Of a DNA stretch of 64,000 nt, positions 8,291 to 15,471 are shown one piece after another. The DNA is taken from NCBI RefSeq assembly GCF_000455345.1, contig NZ_HG315690.1, positions 1,315,742 through 1,379,741 on the forward strand, given 5' to 3'. The position numbers and the translations under genes are program-made. Source of the stretch: Halopiger goleimassiliensis (lineage in GTDB: Archaea > Halobacteriota > Halobacteria > Halobacteriales > Natrialbaceae). Below the pieces are notes generated by a model. It did not search any database. It saw only the letters and a list, made by a program, of their open reading frames with translations, and was not told where the DNA came from. Each line of letters begins with the position of its first letter. The stretch's first letter is position 1.

Positions 8291-9259
8291 TCACCCGCAG
8301 GCCTCGAGAACGTCGTCAACGAACTCGTTCACGCGGTCCCGGTCGGGGCCGTCGCGGGCGTGGACGTCGGGATCGATTCGTCGCGGCGGGTGTGCGAACT
8401 CGTGTCCGACGAGGTCGCCGACGCGGGCGTCGCCCTCGCCGTCGCGTTTCCGCTCGAGCAGACGACGGGCCAGGTCGATCCGGTCTGCGTCGAAGACGTC
8501 GGGGGCCTGTTCGGCGAGGAACTGCCCGAACGCGAGCGCGGGGAGGTCGTGGCCGCCACCGTTGCCCGTCGCTTTCAGATAGCGGGCGTACATCGCCGCG
8601 CGACAGACCGTGAGATTGCGTTTGACTGTCTGTCGCGTCGCCGTCTCGGTATAGCGCTCGTCGTCGGCGTCGATCCACGTCGTGCCGTCCTCGGTCTCGA
8701 CGCGGTAGCCGTCGCCCTCGCGCTCGCGGATCGGAAAGACGGCGTCGTCGGTTCGCACGAGGTGGTCGGAAAGGTACTTGCGGTAGTTGTTCCGGGCGAC
8801 CGCCCGCCAGTCGTGGTAGAGTTCGATCGGATCGTAGGTGCGCTCGAGGTACGCCGCGAGCGGGTCGGGGTCGTACGTCGTCCGGTAGCGGATCGGGCTC
8901 CGCAGGAGGTCGAGCGCGCTGGCGTTCGACTCGGCCACCAGCCGTGCGAGGGTCGTGACGTCCCAGCCCTGGAACTCGAGGTCGACGGCCGCGTCCGATC
9001 CGTCGGCGTCAGCGCTCGAGTGCTCGCCGGCCACGTCAGGGTCGTCGATGGCCTCGCGTGGCCCGCCGAGGTGCGCGTAGCGGCGGCGGTCGGCCTCGAC
9101 GGAGACGAATCCGACGTCGTAATCGCTGTCGGGACCCGCACCGCCCCAGGCGTGGCTTCCGCGGGCGGTTGCAAACGCCACCTCGACATCGTACGCGCGC
9201 TCGAGACGAGTCAGCGACGCGTCGACGCGTTCGCGGACCCGCTGGGGAACCGATGGCAT
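8291..9259 (-). CDS. RlaP-type nucleotidyltransferase (DNA polymerase beta superfamily)
   Basis: 322 residues from ATG 9259 (a GTG lies directly before it). The nucleotidyltransferase core starts at about residue 35 with GSHAWGGAGPDSDYDVGFV: the GS motif and the D-x-D metal ligands (Asp47, Asp49). Downstream DLLRSPIRYR, YHDWRAVARNNYRKYLSD and a helical C-terminus fit the RlaP family, linked by genome context to RNA repair in other organisms. No ligase (Rnl or RtcB) is adjacent here. The gene is flanked by copies 2 and 3 of the 34-bp motif. Confidence 0.82.
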   Translation of the reverse strand: MPSVPQRVRERVDASLTRLERAYDVEVAFATARGSHAWGGAGPDSDYDVGFVSVEADRRRYAHLGGPREAIDDPDVAGEHSSADADGSDAAVDLEFQGWDVTTLARLVAESNASALDLLRSPIRYRTTYDPDPLAAYLERTYDPIELYHDWRAVARNNYRKYLSDHLVRTDDAVFPIREREGDGYRVETEDGTTWIDADDERYTETATRQTVKRNLTVCRAAMYARYLKATGNGGGHDLPALAFGQFLAEQAPDVFDADRIDLARRLLERKRDGEGDARVGDLVGHEFAHPPRRIDPDVHARDGPDRDRVNEFVDDVLEACG

Positions 9260-9342
9260 CACACACGAGTGCGAGCGCGAGGACGAATAGCGTGGCGACT
9301 GGTCGATCGGGTGCGGGGTGAGAAGGGGAGCGAATCTCCCGT

Positions 9343-9376
9343 CGTAGCTTCACCCTGTGACGTGAGGCACTTAAAG
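9343..9376 (-). repeat. 34-bp motif, copy 3
   Basis: Minus-strand CTTTAAGTGCCTCAC, then TCACAGGGTGA and AGCTACG. The TAA inside its TTTAAG is also the stop codon of the 9371-9529 gene. It lies about 85-115 bp ahead of the RlaP start, where it could act as promoter. The GTG opens a frame VKLRREIRS. Confidence 0.8.
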
Positions 9377-9529
9377 CTCCACCGCGCCGACCCACCGATC
9401 CTCGCCGTGGACGGCACACCACGAATCGTGTGCGTCGAAACATCCCGGGTCCATCACGCGGCCGCACTCACACCACTGCTGGTGGGTCCCCGGAATCGCT
9501 CGTCGGCAGAGTGGGCAGTTCGTTTCCAT
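9371..9529 (-). CDS. Small zinc-binding protein (52 aa)
   Basis: 52 residues beginning METNCPLCRRAIPG with Cys pairs CPLC, CECG and later CFDAHDSWCAVHGED; eight possible Cys/His ligands could hold two zinc ions in a RING- or treble-clef-like fold. Haloarchaea carry many such micro-proteins, and their targets are generally unknown. The start at 9529 is fixed by the lack of any nearer upstream Met with coding character. The stop overlaps motif copy 3. Confidence 0.75.
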   Translation of the reverse strand: METNCPLCRRAIPGTHQQWCECGRVMDPGCFDAHDSWCAVHGEDRWVGAVEL

Positions 9530-9606
9530 GTGAATTGATCCCACGAACGGGTACTTACCGCTTTCACGGATTCGCCCGACACGACCGGCGGCGAAAGGAA
9601 GCCGCG

Positions 9607-9795
9607 TCAGTGAGTCCCCGTCCGGGAGTAGCCGTGACCGACGACGAGGGCGAGGCAGTTGAGCAGGAGCAGGCCGAAAAAGACCGAGAGCATCGTCGTC
9701 GACTCGATGCCGACGACGAACACCGGGAGGTACGCGACCGGCAACAGGGTGCCGATCCAGAACCCGGCCGCGACGACGACGTCCTGCAGGTGCAT
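9607..9795 (-). CDS. Small membrane protein (62 aa)
   Basis: 62 residues with two hydrophobic segments (about 7-27 and 35-54) separated by GIESTT, and a short polar tail ending SRTGTH. No family recognised. It starts 6 bp after the 9802-9996 gene on the same strand, so the two form a small operon; the tight spacing suggests translational coupling. Confidence 0.65.
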   Translation of the reverse strand: MHLQDVVVAAGFWIGTLLPVAYLPVFVVGIESTTMLSVFFGLLLLNCLALVVGHGYSRTGTH

Positions 9796-9801
9796 GGGCG
9801 A

Positions 9802-9996
9802 TCAACGCATCGACTCGAGGGCGACGAACGCGTCGTCCTGGGCCGCGATCCAGGCCGTCGTCAGTTGCCGTTCGGTCGCGTTCCGCGGGAAGATCGCACA
9901 CTCGTCGGGCGCGTCGTCGTTCCTGACGGTGACGTGTTCGAGGCGGATCGACGGTTCGCCTGGCACCGGGAGGGAGGTGTCGCAATCGGAGGTCAT
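9802..9996 (-). CDS. Small conserved haloarchaeal protein (DUF7511-like, 64 aa)
   Basis: 64 residues. After a variable head comes RLEHVTVRNDDAPDECAIFP, then NATERQLTTAWIAAQDDAFV and a short ALESMR end, matching a small haloarchaeal family I recall as DUF7511. No enzymatic motif. First gene of a two-gene unit with the downstream membrane protein; function unknown. Confidence 0.68.
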   Translation of the reverse strand: MTSDCDTSLPVPGEPSIRLEHVTVRNDDAPDECAIFPRNATERQLTTAWIAAQDDAFVALESMR

Positions 9997-10156
9997 AGTC
10001 GTGGGTCGACGTGGCTAAACGAGGGAGCCACACCCCCATTGTTATCCACTCGTTTCCGCACCAGTTCCCGACGAAAACAGCCTCACAGGTTCGGGATCGA
10101 TGGCCCCGTCGAAACGGGAGAAAGTCACGCATACGGGACGAATACTCGCAGTGAAG

Positions 10157-10179
10157 CGTGGTAATCTCTCGTTACCACG
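10157..10179. terminator. Perfect 8-bp hairpin
   Basis: CGTGGTAA (10157-10164), loop TCTCTCG, TTACCACG (10172-10179). It is less GC-rich than the surroundings and lies between the HtrA-like gene end (10276, minus) and the 9996 start. It may end transcripts or be an operator; no T-run follows. Confidence 0.45.
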
Positions 10180-10275
10180 GCGTCGAGGGGCAACGAGCGG
10201 CCGGGACGGCGAGGAGTCCGACCGGAACCCGCCTACAGTGCCCCGACCGCGGGTCGCGTCGCTCGAGACGTCCAG

Positions 10276-11382
10276 TTACGGCTCGGGACGGATTCCGAGA
10301 GTCAGTTCCTCGATCGTCTCCTGACCGTTGCGCCAGAGGCGAACCTCGATCGTGTCGCCCGGACTCGTCTCGAGCGCGAGGAACGTCGAGAGGGCGTGGC
10401 GGTCGGGAATCGGGTGACCGTCCATCTCGAAGATTACGTCACCGCCGATCGGGATCAGTTCGTTCCCGCGTCGGACGGTCGTCTCGGCGGGTTCGAGGAC
10501 GCCGTCGGACGGGCCACCTGGGACGACCTCGCTAATCGCGATGCCGGTTGCCTCCTCGAGATCGTTCCGCTCGGCGATCAGCCGGTCGACGGAGGCGAAC
10601 CTGACGCCCATGTAGGAGTGGTGGTACTCGCCGTCCTCGATGAGCGCCGGGACGACCCGACTGGTGAGCGCTGCCGAGATGGCGAAGCCGATGCTGTCGC
10701 CGCCGCCGGCGTGGACGATACCGACCACCTCGCCGTCCATGTCGACGAGCGGGCCGCCGCTGTTGCCGGGGTTGACGGCGGCGTCGGTCTGGACGACGTT
10801 CGGATACGAGAAGTTCCGATTCGGGGCGGCGATCGTTCGGTCGACGCCGCCGACGATGCCCTGGGACATCGACCCCTCGAGACCGTAGGGGTTGCCGATC
10901 GCGAGCACCTGCTGGCCGACGACCGGTCGCTCCGACGCGAGCGTCAACGGGGTCGCTCCATCGGGGACGTGGTCGACCTCGAGGACGGCGAGGTCGCTGT
11001 ACCGATCGCGGCCCACGAGGCGGGTGTTCGTCCAGTCGCCGGTGATGTACTGGAGGTCGACCTCCTCGCCCCCGGCGACGACGTGTTCGTTCGTGACCAC
11101 GTGGCTCTCGTCGTAGAGGAAGCCCGACCCCTGGCCCTGGCCCTCCTCGAGGAACAGGTCGTCGATCCCGAAGACGCGGACCTGGGTGACCGACTCGATG
11201 ACGGCCTCGTAGACGTCGGTGAACGCCGACCCGTCGGCGACGTCCCCCCGGTCGGTCTCGTAGCTGGAACTGCCTTCCATCTTCCCGCTGCGCTGTGGGG
11301 CCGTACAGCCAGCGAGGACCGAAGAGAGACCGGCACCGGCGAGAGCGAGAACCCGTCGTCGGTCGGAGCGGAATGTCGTCAT
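10276..11382 (-). CDS. HtrA/DegP-like serine protease, Tat lipoprotein
   Basis: 368 residues from MTTFRSDRRRVLALAG. The N-terminus has a twin-arginine motif (DRRRVLALAG) and lipobox LAGC (Cys26), so the mature protein should be lipid-anchored outside the membrane. Trypsin-like triad visible: His100 in VVTNEHVV, Asp130 in YSDLAVLEVD, Ser208 in NPGNSGGPLV. A single PDZ domain fills the C-terminus (about 265-368; GGDVIFEMDGHPIPDRHAL). Expected role: quality control of exported proteins, which in haloarchaea leave folded by Tat. Divergent from the 11561 gene. Confidence 0.93.
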   Translation of the reverse strand: MTTFRSDRRRVLALAGAGLSSVLAGCTAPQRSGKMEGSSSYETDRGDVADGSAFTDVYEAVIESVTQVRVFGIDDLFLEEGQGQGSGFLYDESHVVTNEHVVAGGEEVDLQYITGDWTNTRLVGRDRYSDLAVLEVDHVPDGATPLTLASERPVVGQQVLAIGNPYGLEGSMSQGIVGGVDRTIAAPNRNFSYPNVVQTDAAVNPGNSGGPLVDMDGEVVGIVHAGGGDSIGFAISAALTSRVVPALIEDGEYHHSYMGVRFASVDRLIAERNDLEEATGIAISEVVPGGPSDGVLEPAETTVRRGNELIPIGGDVIFEMDGHPIPDRHALSTFLALETSPGDTIEVRLWRNGQETIEELTLGIRPEP

Positions 11383-11488
11383 AGATGACGGATGGGAGCG
11401 CATCTATTTCAACGCCCGGTGTCCCGTCTCGGCCGGTAGCACTTCCCGGGAACGTCAGCTTTTTGCGCGGTCCCGGCCCACCACGCCT

Positions 11489-11530
11489 ATGGTCGCACAG
11501 ACGATGGATCGCGTTCCGCACCGACGATGA
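11489..11530 (+). CDS. Candidate leader ORF (13 aa)
   Basis: ATG 11489 to TGA 11528 encodes MVAQTMDRVPHRR. A T-rich box (CTTTTTGCG, about 11459-11467) lies about 27 bp upstream, so the ATG may sit at the transcript start. It ends 6 bp before a hairpin that holds the ribosome binding site of the next gene. Too short to be judged by codon use; listed for its position. Confidence 0.35.
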   Translation: MVAQTMDRVPHRR

Positions 11531-11535
11531 CCGTT

Positions 11536-11554
11536 CTCCCGTGACGGGAGGTGA
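11536..11554 (+). promoter_or_regulatory. Hairpin sequestering a strong ribosome binding site
   Basis: CTCCCG (11536-11541), loop TGA, CGGGAG (11545-11550). The 3' arm overlaps the Shine-Dalgarno sequence GGGAGGTGA (11547-11554... within 11 bp of ATG 11561). Strong SDs are uncommon in these mostly leaderless genomes. Confidence 0.55.
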
Positions 11555-11560
11555 ACCGTA

Positions 11561-12340
11561 ATGTTACGCTCCAGTCCCCTCGCCCGTGCCGGGCTCGACG
11601 CGGTCGCGCTCAAACCCGCCGAGTGTGACGTCTCGAGCGCCGACGCGCTGCCGGTCGAGACGGTCGCGATCGATTACGAGGGCCGCGAGCACGTCCCCGA
11701 TCCGGCGACGCTCGCCTCGCTCGCGAGCGAGGCCACCGTTCGGGTGACGACGCCGGTTCGTGCCGACGGCTTCGATCCGCTGGGCGACGACTCGGTGCTC
11801 GCGGCCCTGCCCGAGGCTGTCGATCGCATCCTCGTCGCGGGCCACCCGGCCTACCTCAGTGCCACGGAGCGCGACCGCGCCGTCGCGCCACGGCTGGGCG
11901 CAGCCCTCGAGTCCGCACCGGAGGCCTGGGTCGGCACCGAGAGCGTCGAACGCATCGCCATGGCGACCGGCGCGACCCAGTACGACCTGCTCACGCGCCG
12001 GACCGAGCGCGAACTCCGGGCGCTCCGCCAGGCCGGCTTCGAGGGCGAGGTCGCGGTGTACGCACCGGTCGTGCTCACCGAGGCGGAAGACGACATCCTC
12101 GACGCCGTCGGCCCCTACGTCGCGCGTCGTGGCCCCGTCGCCGAGGCGCTCCCCGACGACGCGCCGGTCGACGCGACGGCGACCGGCCGCGCCCGCGAGG
12201 TGCTACTCGCGGCGGCCGAGGACTACGCGCTCGTCGGTGACGAGACCGCCGTCGCCGAGCGAGCGTCGGCCCTTCGCGAGGCCGGCGCGACGACGGTCGT
12301 CGGCTACCCCGCCCGCGGGCTGGAGCCGTTCCTCGAGTGA
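11561..12340 (+). CDS. Conserved haloarchaeal protein (DUF7388-like)
   Basis: 259 residues starting MLRSSPLARAGLDAVALKPA. Alternating hydrophobic strands and helices (VETVAIDYEG, VRVTTPVRADGFDP, VDRILVAGHPAYLS, AVYAPVVLTEAEDDILDAVG) suggest a TIM-barrel or luciferase-like alpha/beta fold. I recall it as DUF7388, a haloarchaeal family, but no catalytic residues are obvious. It is translated from a strong SD inside a hairpin and starts a three-gene run with a creatininase-family enzyme (60 bp on) and an FAD oxidoreductase, which suggests a shared pathway. Confidence 0.6.
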   Translation: MLRSSPLARAGLDAVALKPAECDVSSADALPVETVAIDYEGREHVPDPATLASLASEATVRVTTPVRADGFDPLGDDSVLAALPEAVDRILVAGHPAYLSATERDRAVAPRLGAALESAPEAWVGTESVERIAMATGATQYDLLTRRTERELRALRQAGFEGEVAVYAPVVLTEAEDDILDAVGPYVARRGPVAEALPDDAPVDATATGRAREVLLAAAEDYALVGDETAVAERASALREAGATTVVGYPARGLEPFLE

Positions 12341-12399
12341 GGCCTTTTCTCGCGGCCAACACCCCGTAACATAAGTCGTTGCACGCGACAGAGTCGGGC

Positions 12400-13164
12400 A
12401 TGCGCACGCTCGCCGAACACACGACGACGACGGCCGCCGAGGCGCTCGAGGCGGCCGAGGTCGCGGTACTCCCCGTCGGGAGTACCGAACAGCACGGTCC
12501 CGCACTGCCACTCGGGATGGACCACCTGGCCGCCGAGGCGTTCGCCCGAACGGCCACGGACCGCGAGGACGCGGTCGTCCTGCCGACGCTGCCGGTCGGC
12601 GTCAGCGTTCACCACCGGCAGTTCGACGGGACGCTGTACGTCAGCGACGAGACGTTCGAACGCTACGTGACCGAGACGATCGAGAGCGTGGCGGAACACG
12701 GGCTCCGCAAGGCGGTCGTGGTCAACGGTCACGGCGGCAACTCCCCGGCGCTGAACCGGGCGGCCCGACGCCTCCGGGACGAGCGGACGGCGTTCGCACC
12801 ACCCTGGAACTGGTGGGACGGCGTCGAGGACCTCGCCGCGGACCTGTTCGACGAGGACGGCGGCCACGCCGACGCGGCCGAGACGAGCCTCCTGTGGCAT
12901 CTCCACGAGGACCTCGTCGATCCCGACGCCCTCGAGACCGCCGAAGACGGAGCGAGCGACAGCTGGGGCGAGTCCGTGGCGGGGGCAGCCGTGGCCTTCG
13001 ACACTATCGACTTCTCGGACAGCGGCGCGGTGGGTCGGCCGACCCAGGCCGACCCCGAGAAGGGGGAACGGCTGTTCGAGGCCGGTCGCGACCGACTCGA
13101 CGCGTTGCTCGATTGGCTCGTCGAACGACCGCTCGCGGACTGCTGGCCAGGTGAGCACAAATGA
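12400..13164 (+). CDS. Creatininase-family amidohydrolase
   Basis: 254 residues from ATG 12400 (TATA-like ACATAAG about 28 bp upstream; the earlier Met at 12379 is before the likely transcript start). Metal-binding motifs are clear: LPVGSTEQHGPALPLGMDH (Glu, His, Asp ligands), then VVNGHGGNSPALNRAARRL and an acidic HADAAETSLL segment. Family members include creatininase, MftE and archaeal ArfB, the formylamide hydrolase of riboflavin/F420 synthesis. Sequence alone does not tell which. Overlaps the next gene by 4 bp (ATGA), so it is co-translated with the FAD oxidoreductase. Confidence 0.9.
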   Translation: MRTLAEHTTTTAAEALEAAEVAVLPVGSTEQHGPALPLGMDHLAAEAFARTATDREDAVVLPTLPVGVSVHHRQFDGTLYVSDETFERYVTETIESVAEHGLRKAVVVNGHGGNSPALNRAARRLRDERTAFAPPWNWWDGVEDLAADLFDEDGGHADAAETSLLWHLHEDLVDPDALETAEDGASDSWGESVAGAAVAFDTIDFSDSGAVGRPTQADPEKGERLFEAGRDRLDALLDWLVERPLADCWPGEHK

Positions 13165-14336
13165 GCGAGGAGCCCGAACTCGCCGTCGGCGCGGACGCGT
13201 TCACCGACCGCGGGGCCGGCCTCGAGGTCGCCGTCGTCGGCGCGGGCGCGGTCGGCGCGACGGCGGCTTACGACCTCGCTCGCGAGGGGGCCGACGTGAC
13301 GTTATACGAGCGGGGGCGGGTCGCGGCCGGCGCGAGCGGCCGCGCTGCGGGCGTCTGTTACGACGCCTACGCCGACCCGCTGGACGCGGAGATCGCCGGC
13401 GAGGCGATCGAGCGATTCTGCGCGCTCTCCGGCGAGGACACCTTCCCGTTCGTCGAGTGTCCGTACCTCTGGCTCGCCCGTGAGGGCGACGATCGACGCG
13501 CCGACGCGATCCGCGAGGGGGTCGCTCGCATGCAGGAAGAAGGCGTCGTCGCGTTCGAACTCGACGCCGACGCGCTCGCCGACCGATTCCCGGCCGTCCG
13601 CACCGACGACGTCGCGGTCGCCGCCGTCGCGGGCGCGGCCGGCTACACCGATCCCGCGACGTACACCGCCTGCCTCGCGGCGGCGGCCACGGGTGCCGGC
13701 GCGACGCTCGAGACCGAGACGCCGGTCTCGGTCCGGACGGATCCCCCGCGGGTCGTCCCCGAAGACGGACCGGCCCACGAGGTCGACGCCGTCCTCGTGG
13801 CCGCCGGCGCTCGCACGAAGCGGCTGCTGGCCGAGGCCGGCCTCGAGATCGCGATGAAGCCGTATCGGGTGCAGGCGCTGGTCGCGGACGGCGACCTCCC
13901 GGAGCCGATGTGTTACGACGCCTCGGCCGGCTTCTACGTCCGGCCCCACCCCGACGGCGTGCTGGCCGGCGACGGCACCGAGGAACGGGAGGCCGATCCC
14001 GACGAGTACGACCGCGACGCGAATCCGGGGTTCCCGGACGACCTCCGCGAGCGGATCGAACACCGGTTCCCCGACCTCGAACTCGACGTCGATCGCGCCT
14101 GGGCCGGCCTCTGTACGGCGACGCCGGACCGAGATCCGCTCGTCGGCCGCCTCGAGGACGGCCTCTACGTCGCGACCGGCTTCCAGGGCCACGGCTTCAT
14201 GCGCGCGCCGGCGATCGGCAACCGACTCGCGGCACAGATCCTCGGCGACGACGGGATCGACGCCTTCGATCCGACGCGGTTCGCGGGCGACGAGTCCTTC
14301 GAGATCAGGGAGGGGATGACGCTCGAGGACGACTGA
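13161..14336 (+). CDS. FAD-dependent oxidoreductase (DAO/glycine-oxidase family)
   Basis: 391 residues. The N-terminal Rossmann dinucleotide site is VAVVGAGAVGATAAYDL (about 24-40), followed by YERGRVAAGASGRAAGV typical of the D-amino-acid/sarcosine/glycine oxidase superfamily. The C-terminal FAD motif is DGLYVATGFQGHGFMRAP. Probable function: oxidation of an N-substituted or D-amino acid. With the adjacent creatininase-family enzyme, a sarcosine-like substrate is possible but unproven. ATGA overlap with the upstream gene. Confidence 0.9.
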   Translation: MSEEPELAVGADAFTDRGAGLEVAVVGAGAVGATAAYDLAREGADVTLYERGRVAAGASGRAAGVCYDAYADPLDAEIAGEAIERFCALSGEDTFPFVECPYLWLAREGDDRRADAIREGVARMQEEGVVAFELDADALADRFPAVRTDDVAVAAVAGAAGYTDPATYTACLAAAATGAGATLETETPVSVRTDPPRVVPEDGPAHEVDAVLVAAGARTKRLLAEAGLEIAMKPYRVQALVADGDLPEPMCYDASAGFYVRPHPDGVLAGDGTEEREADPDEYDRDANPGFPDDLRERIEHRFPDLELDVDRAWAGLCTATPDRDPLVGRLEDGLYVATGFQGHGFMRAPAIGNRLAAQILGDDGIDAFDPTRFAGDESFEIREGMTLEDD

Positions 14337-14415
14337 CGCTCGAGCAGGCACGAACGGACGCAAAAATCGCGACCCTGGCGGCGGTTGCACCGGTACACCG
14401 GTACAGCAACCCGTC

Positions 14416-14904
14416 TCAGTCCTCGACCGTGACTTCTTCCGCGCTCGTCGCTGTCGTCGGTTCCGGCTCGCCGGCCGGCGTCGGCTCCTCGGCCGTCGTG
14501 GATTCGACGGCCTCATCGTCTTCAGCGGCGGCCTCCTTCGGAATCTCGATGCGCAACGTGCCGGTCTCCGAGAGCCGCGCGGTGCCGGCGTCCGGATCGA
14601 CCGTCGCGTCGCCGGGCAGTTCGGCCTCGCCGTCCAGCGTCATCCCCCGGCCGGGAAACCGGAGGGCGAACCCGTCGCGGAACTCCCGAAATCGCTCGAG
14701 GCGGACGTGGACGCTCCCCTCGAGGTATCGAACCTGCACGTCCTCGGGTTCGGTTCCCGGGGCGTCGAAGACGACGAGATAGGAGGCGTCGTTTTCCAGC
14801 ACGTCGACCGGAAGCGAGCGGTTGTACTGCAGATAGCCGTTCGCGCGGCCGACCTGTCGGTACAGTACGCGTTTCACTGACGATCGAAGACCGCTCAGCC
14901 TCAC
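14416..14904 (-). CDS. Hsp20/alpha-crystallin-family small heat-shock protein
   Basis: 162 residues. A basic N-terminal region (SSVKRVLYRQVGRANGY) is followed by the alpha-crystallin domain (about 28-125: LPVDVLENDASYLVVFDAPG, then HVRLERF and a final TLRIEIPKEA where I-x-I/L lies). A long Glu/Thr/Ala tail (about 130-162) follows. ATP-independent holdase, forms oligomers in the cytoplasm. Some family members in gas-vesicle clusters are GvpH, but no gvp genes are near. Confidence 0.87.
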   Translation of the reverse strand: MRLSGLRSSVKRVLYRQVGRANGYLQYNRSLPVDVLENDASYLVVFDAPGTEPEDVQVRYLEGSVHVRLERFREFRDGFALRFPGRGMTLDGEAELPGDATVDPDAGTARLSETGTLRIEIPKEAAAEDDEAVESTTAEEPTPAGEPEPTTATSAEEVTVED

Positions 14905-15059
14905 CGCCGGTCACCTCCGGCGGCGCGGGGAACGCTCGCCGGGACCGGCGCGGGGACCGGGCTACACGCGCGGGACATCGTTCGAGAAGCAGGTACGGGA
15001 GCCACGGCTATAGGAATGTTGCTCCCTCTCGAGCGGCGGGACGAACGTCCAGTTTTCGC

Positions 15060-15218
15060 CTACAACTCGACGGGCTCGAGACAGTCGGTCCCGCCACAGA
15101 CCGGACACGACAGCTCCGAGACGTCGAACTCCTCGGGGACGTCGTACGTGTAGTGGTTCTCGAACAGGTCGAGAAAGCAGTCGTCGTCGGTACAGACGAT
15201 CTCCTCGGTCGGTGGCAT
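15060..15218 (-). CDS. Small zinc-ribbon protein (DUF7559-like, 52 aa)
   Basis: 52 residues from MPPTEEIVCTDDDCFLDLFE to CPVCGGTDCLEPVEL. Two Cys pairs (CTDDDC and CPVC, plus a fifth Cys in GTDC) form a one-zinc ribbon. Small haloarchaeal family I recall as DUF7559; function unknown. The start at 15218 is preferred because upstream sequence in the same frame is non-acidic and carries the structured element 15339-15430. Confidence 0.75.
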   Translation of the reverse strand: MPPTEEIVCTDDDCFLDLFENHYTYDVPEEFDVSELSCPVCGGTDCLEPVEL

Positions 15219-15338
15219 ACGCGAGTCTAGCGTCACGAGACCTATCAACGTCGGGGTTGCGGCACGTGACTTCGCGGGGAGCGTCGCCCCGATAGTTGCT
15301 ATCTGTCGGGGTCGAGAGTCGTGGGTGACGCCCATCCG

Positions 15339-15370
15339 GAAAGCCCCCGACACGTTCGAGTCGGGCTTTC
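15339..15370. repeat. Hairpin GAAAGCCC...GGGCTTTC
   Basis: GAAAGCCCCCGAC (15339-15351) pairs with GTCGGGCTTTC (15360-15370) with a CC bulge. It lies directly before structured element A and shares its GAAAG/CTTTC ends. Confidence 0.65.
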
Positions 15371-15371
15371 G

Positions 15372-15430
15372 GTGGGACTGAAAGGGGCTGCCGTTCGCGC
15401 CGTGAAGCGACGCGAACGGCAGGGGCTTTC
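15372..15430 (+). repeat. Structured element A (GTGGGACTGAAAG family)
   Basis: Starts GTGGGACTGAAAG, then GGGC, a stem TGCCGTTCGCG (15388-15398) paired with CGCGAACGGCA (15411-15421), then GGGG and CTTTC. If GAAAG pairs with CTTTC, two G tracts face each other as a symmetric internal loop. Related copies at 52561-52675 and 52895-53057. Confidence 0.7.
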
Positions 15431-15471
15431 GTGTAGTCACCGTTTTACCCCTCGAGGCGCTACCGGCTCCT

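Noticed and set aside
7986-8294. 102-residue minus-strand frame between RNA polymerase epsilon and RlaP
   Set aside because: It is made of two copies of the 34-bp motif and the iterons; the protein composition is Arg/Ser-rich and unlike haloarchaeal proteins. Treated as repeats.
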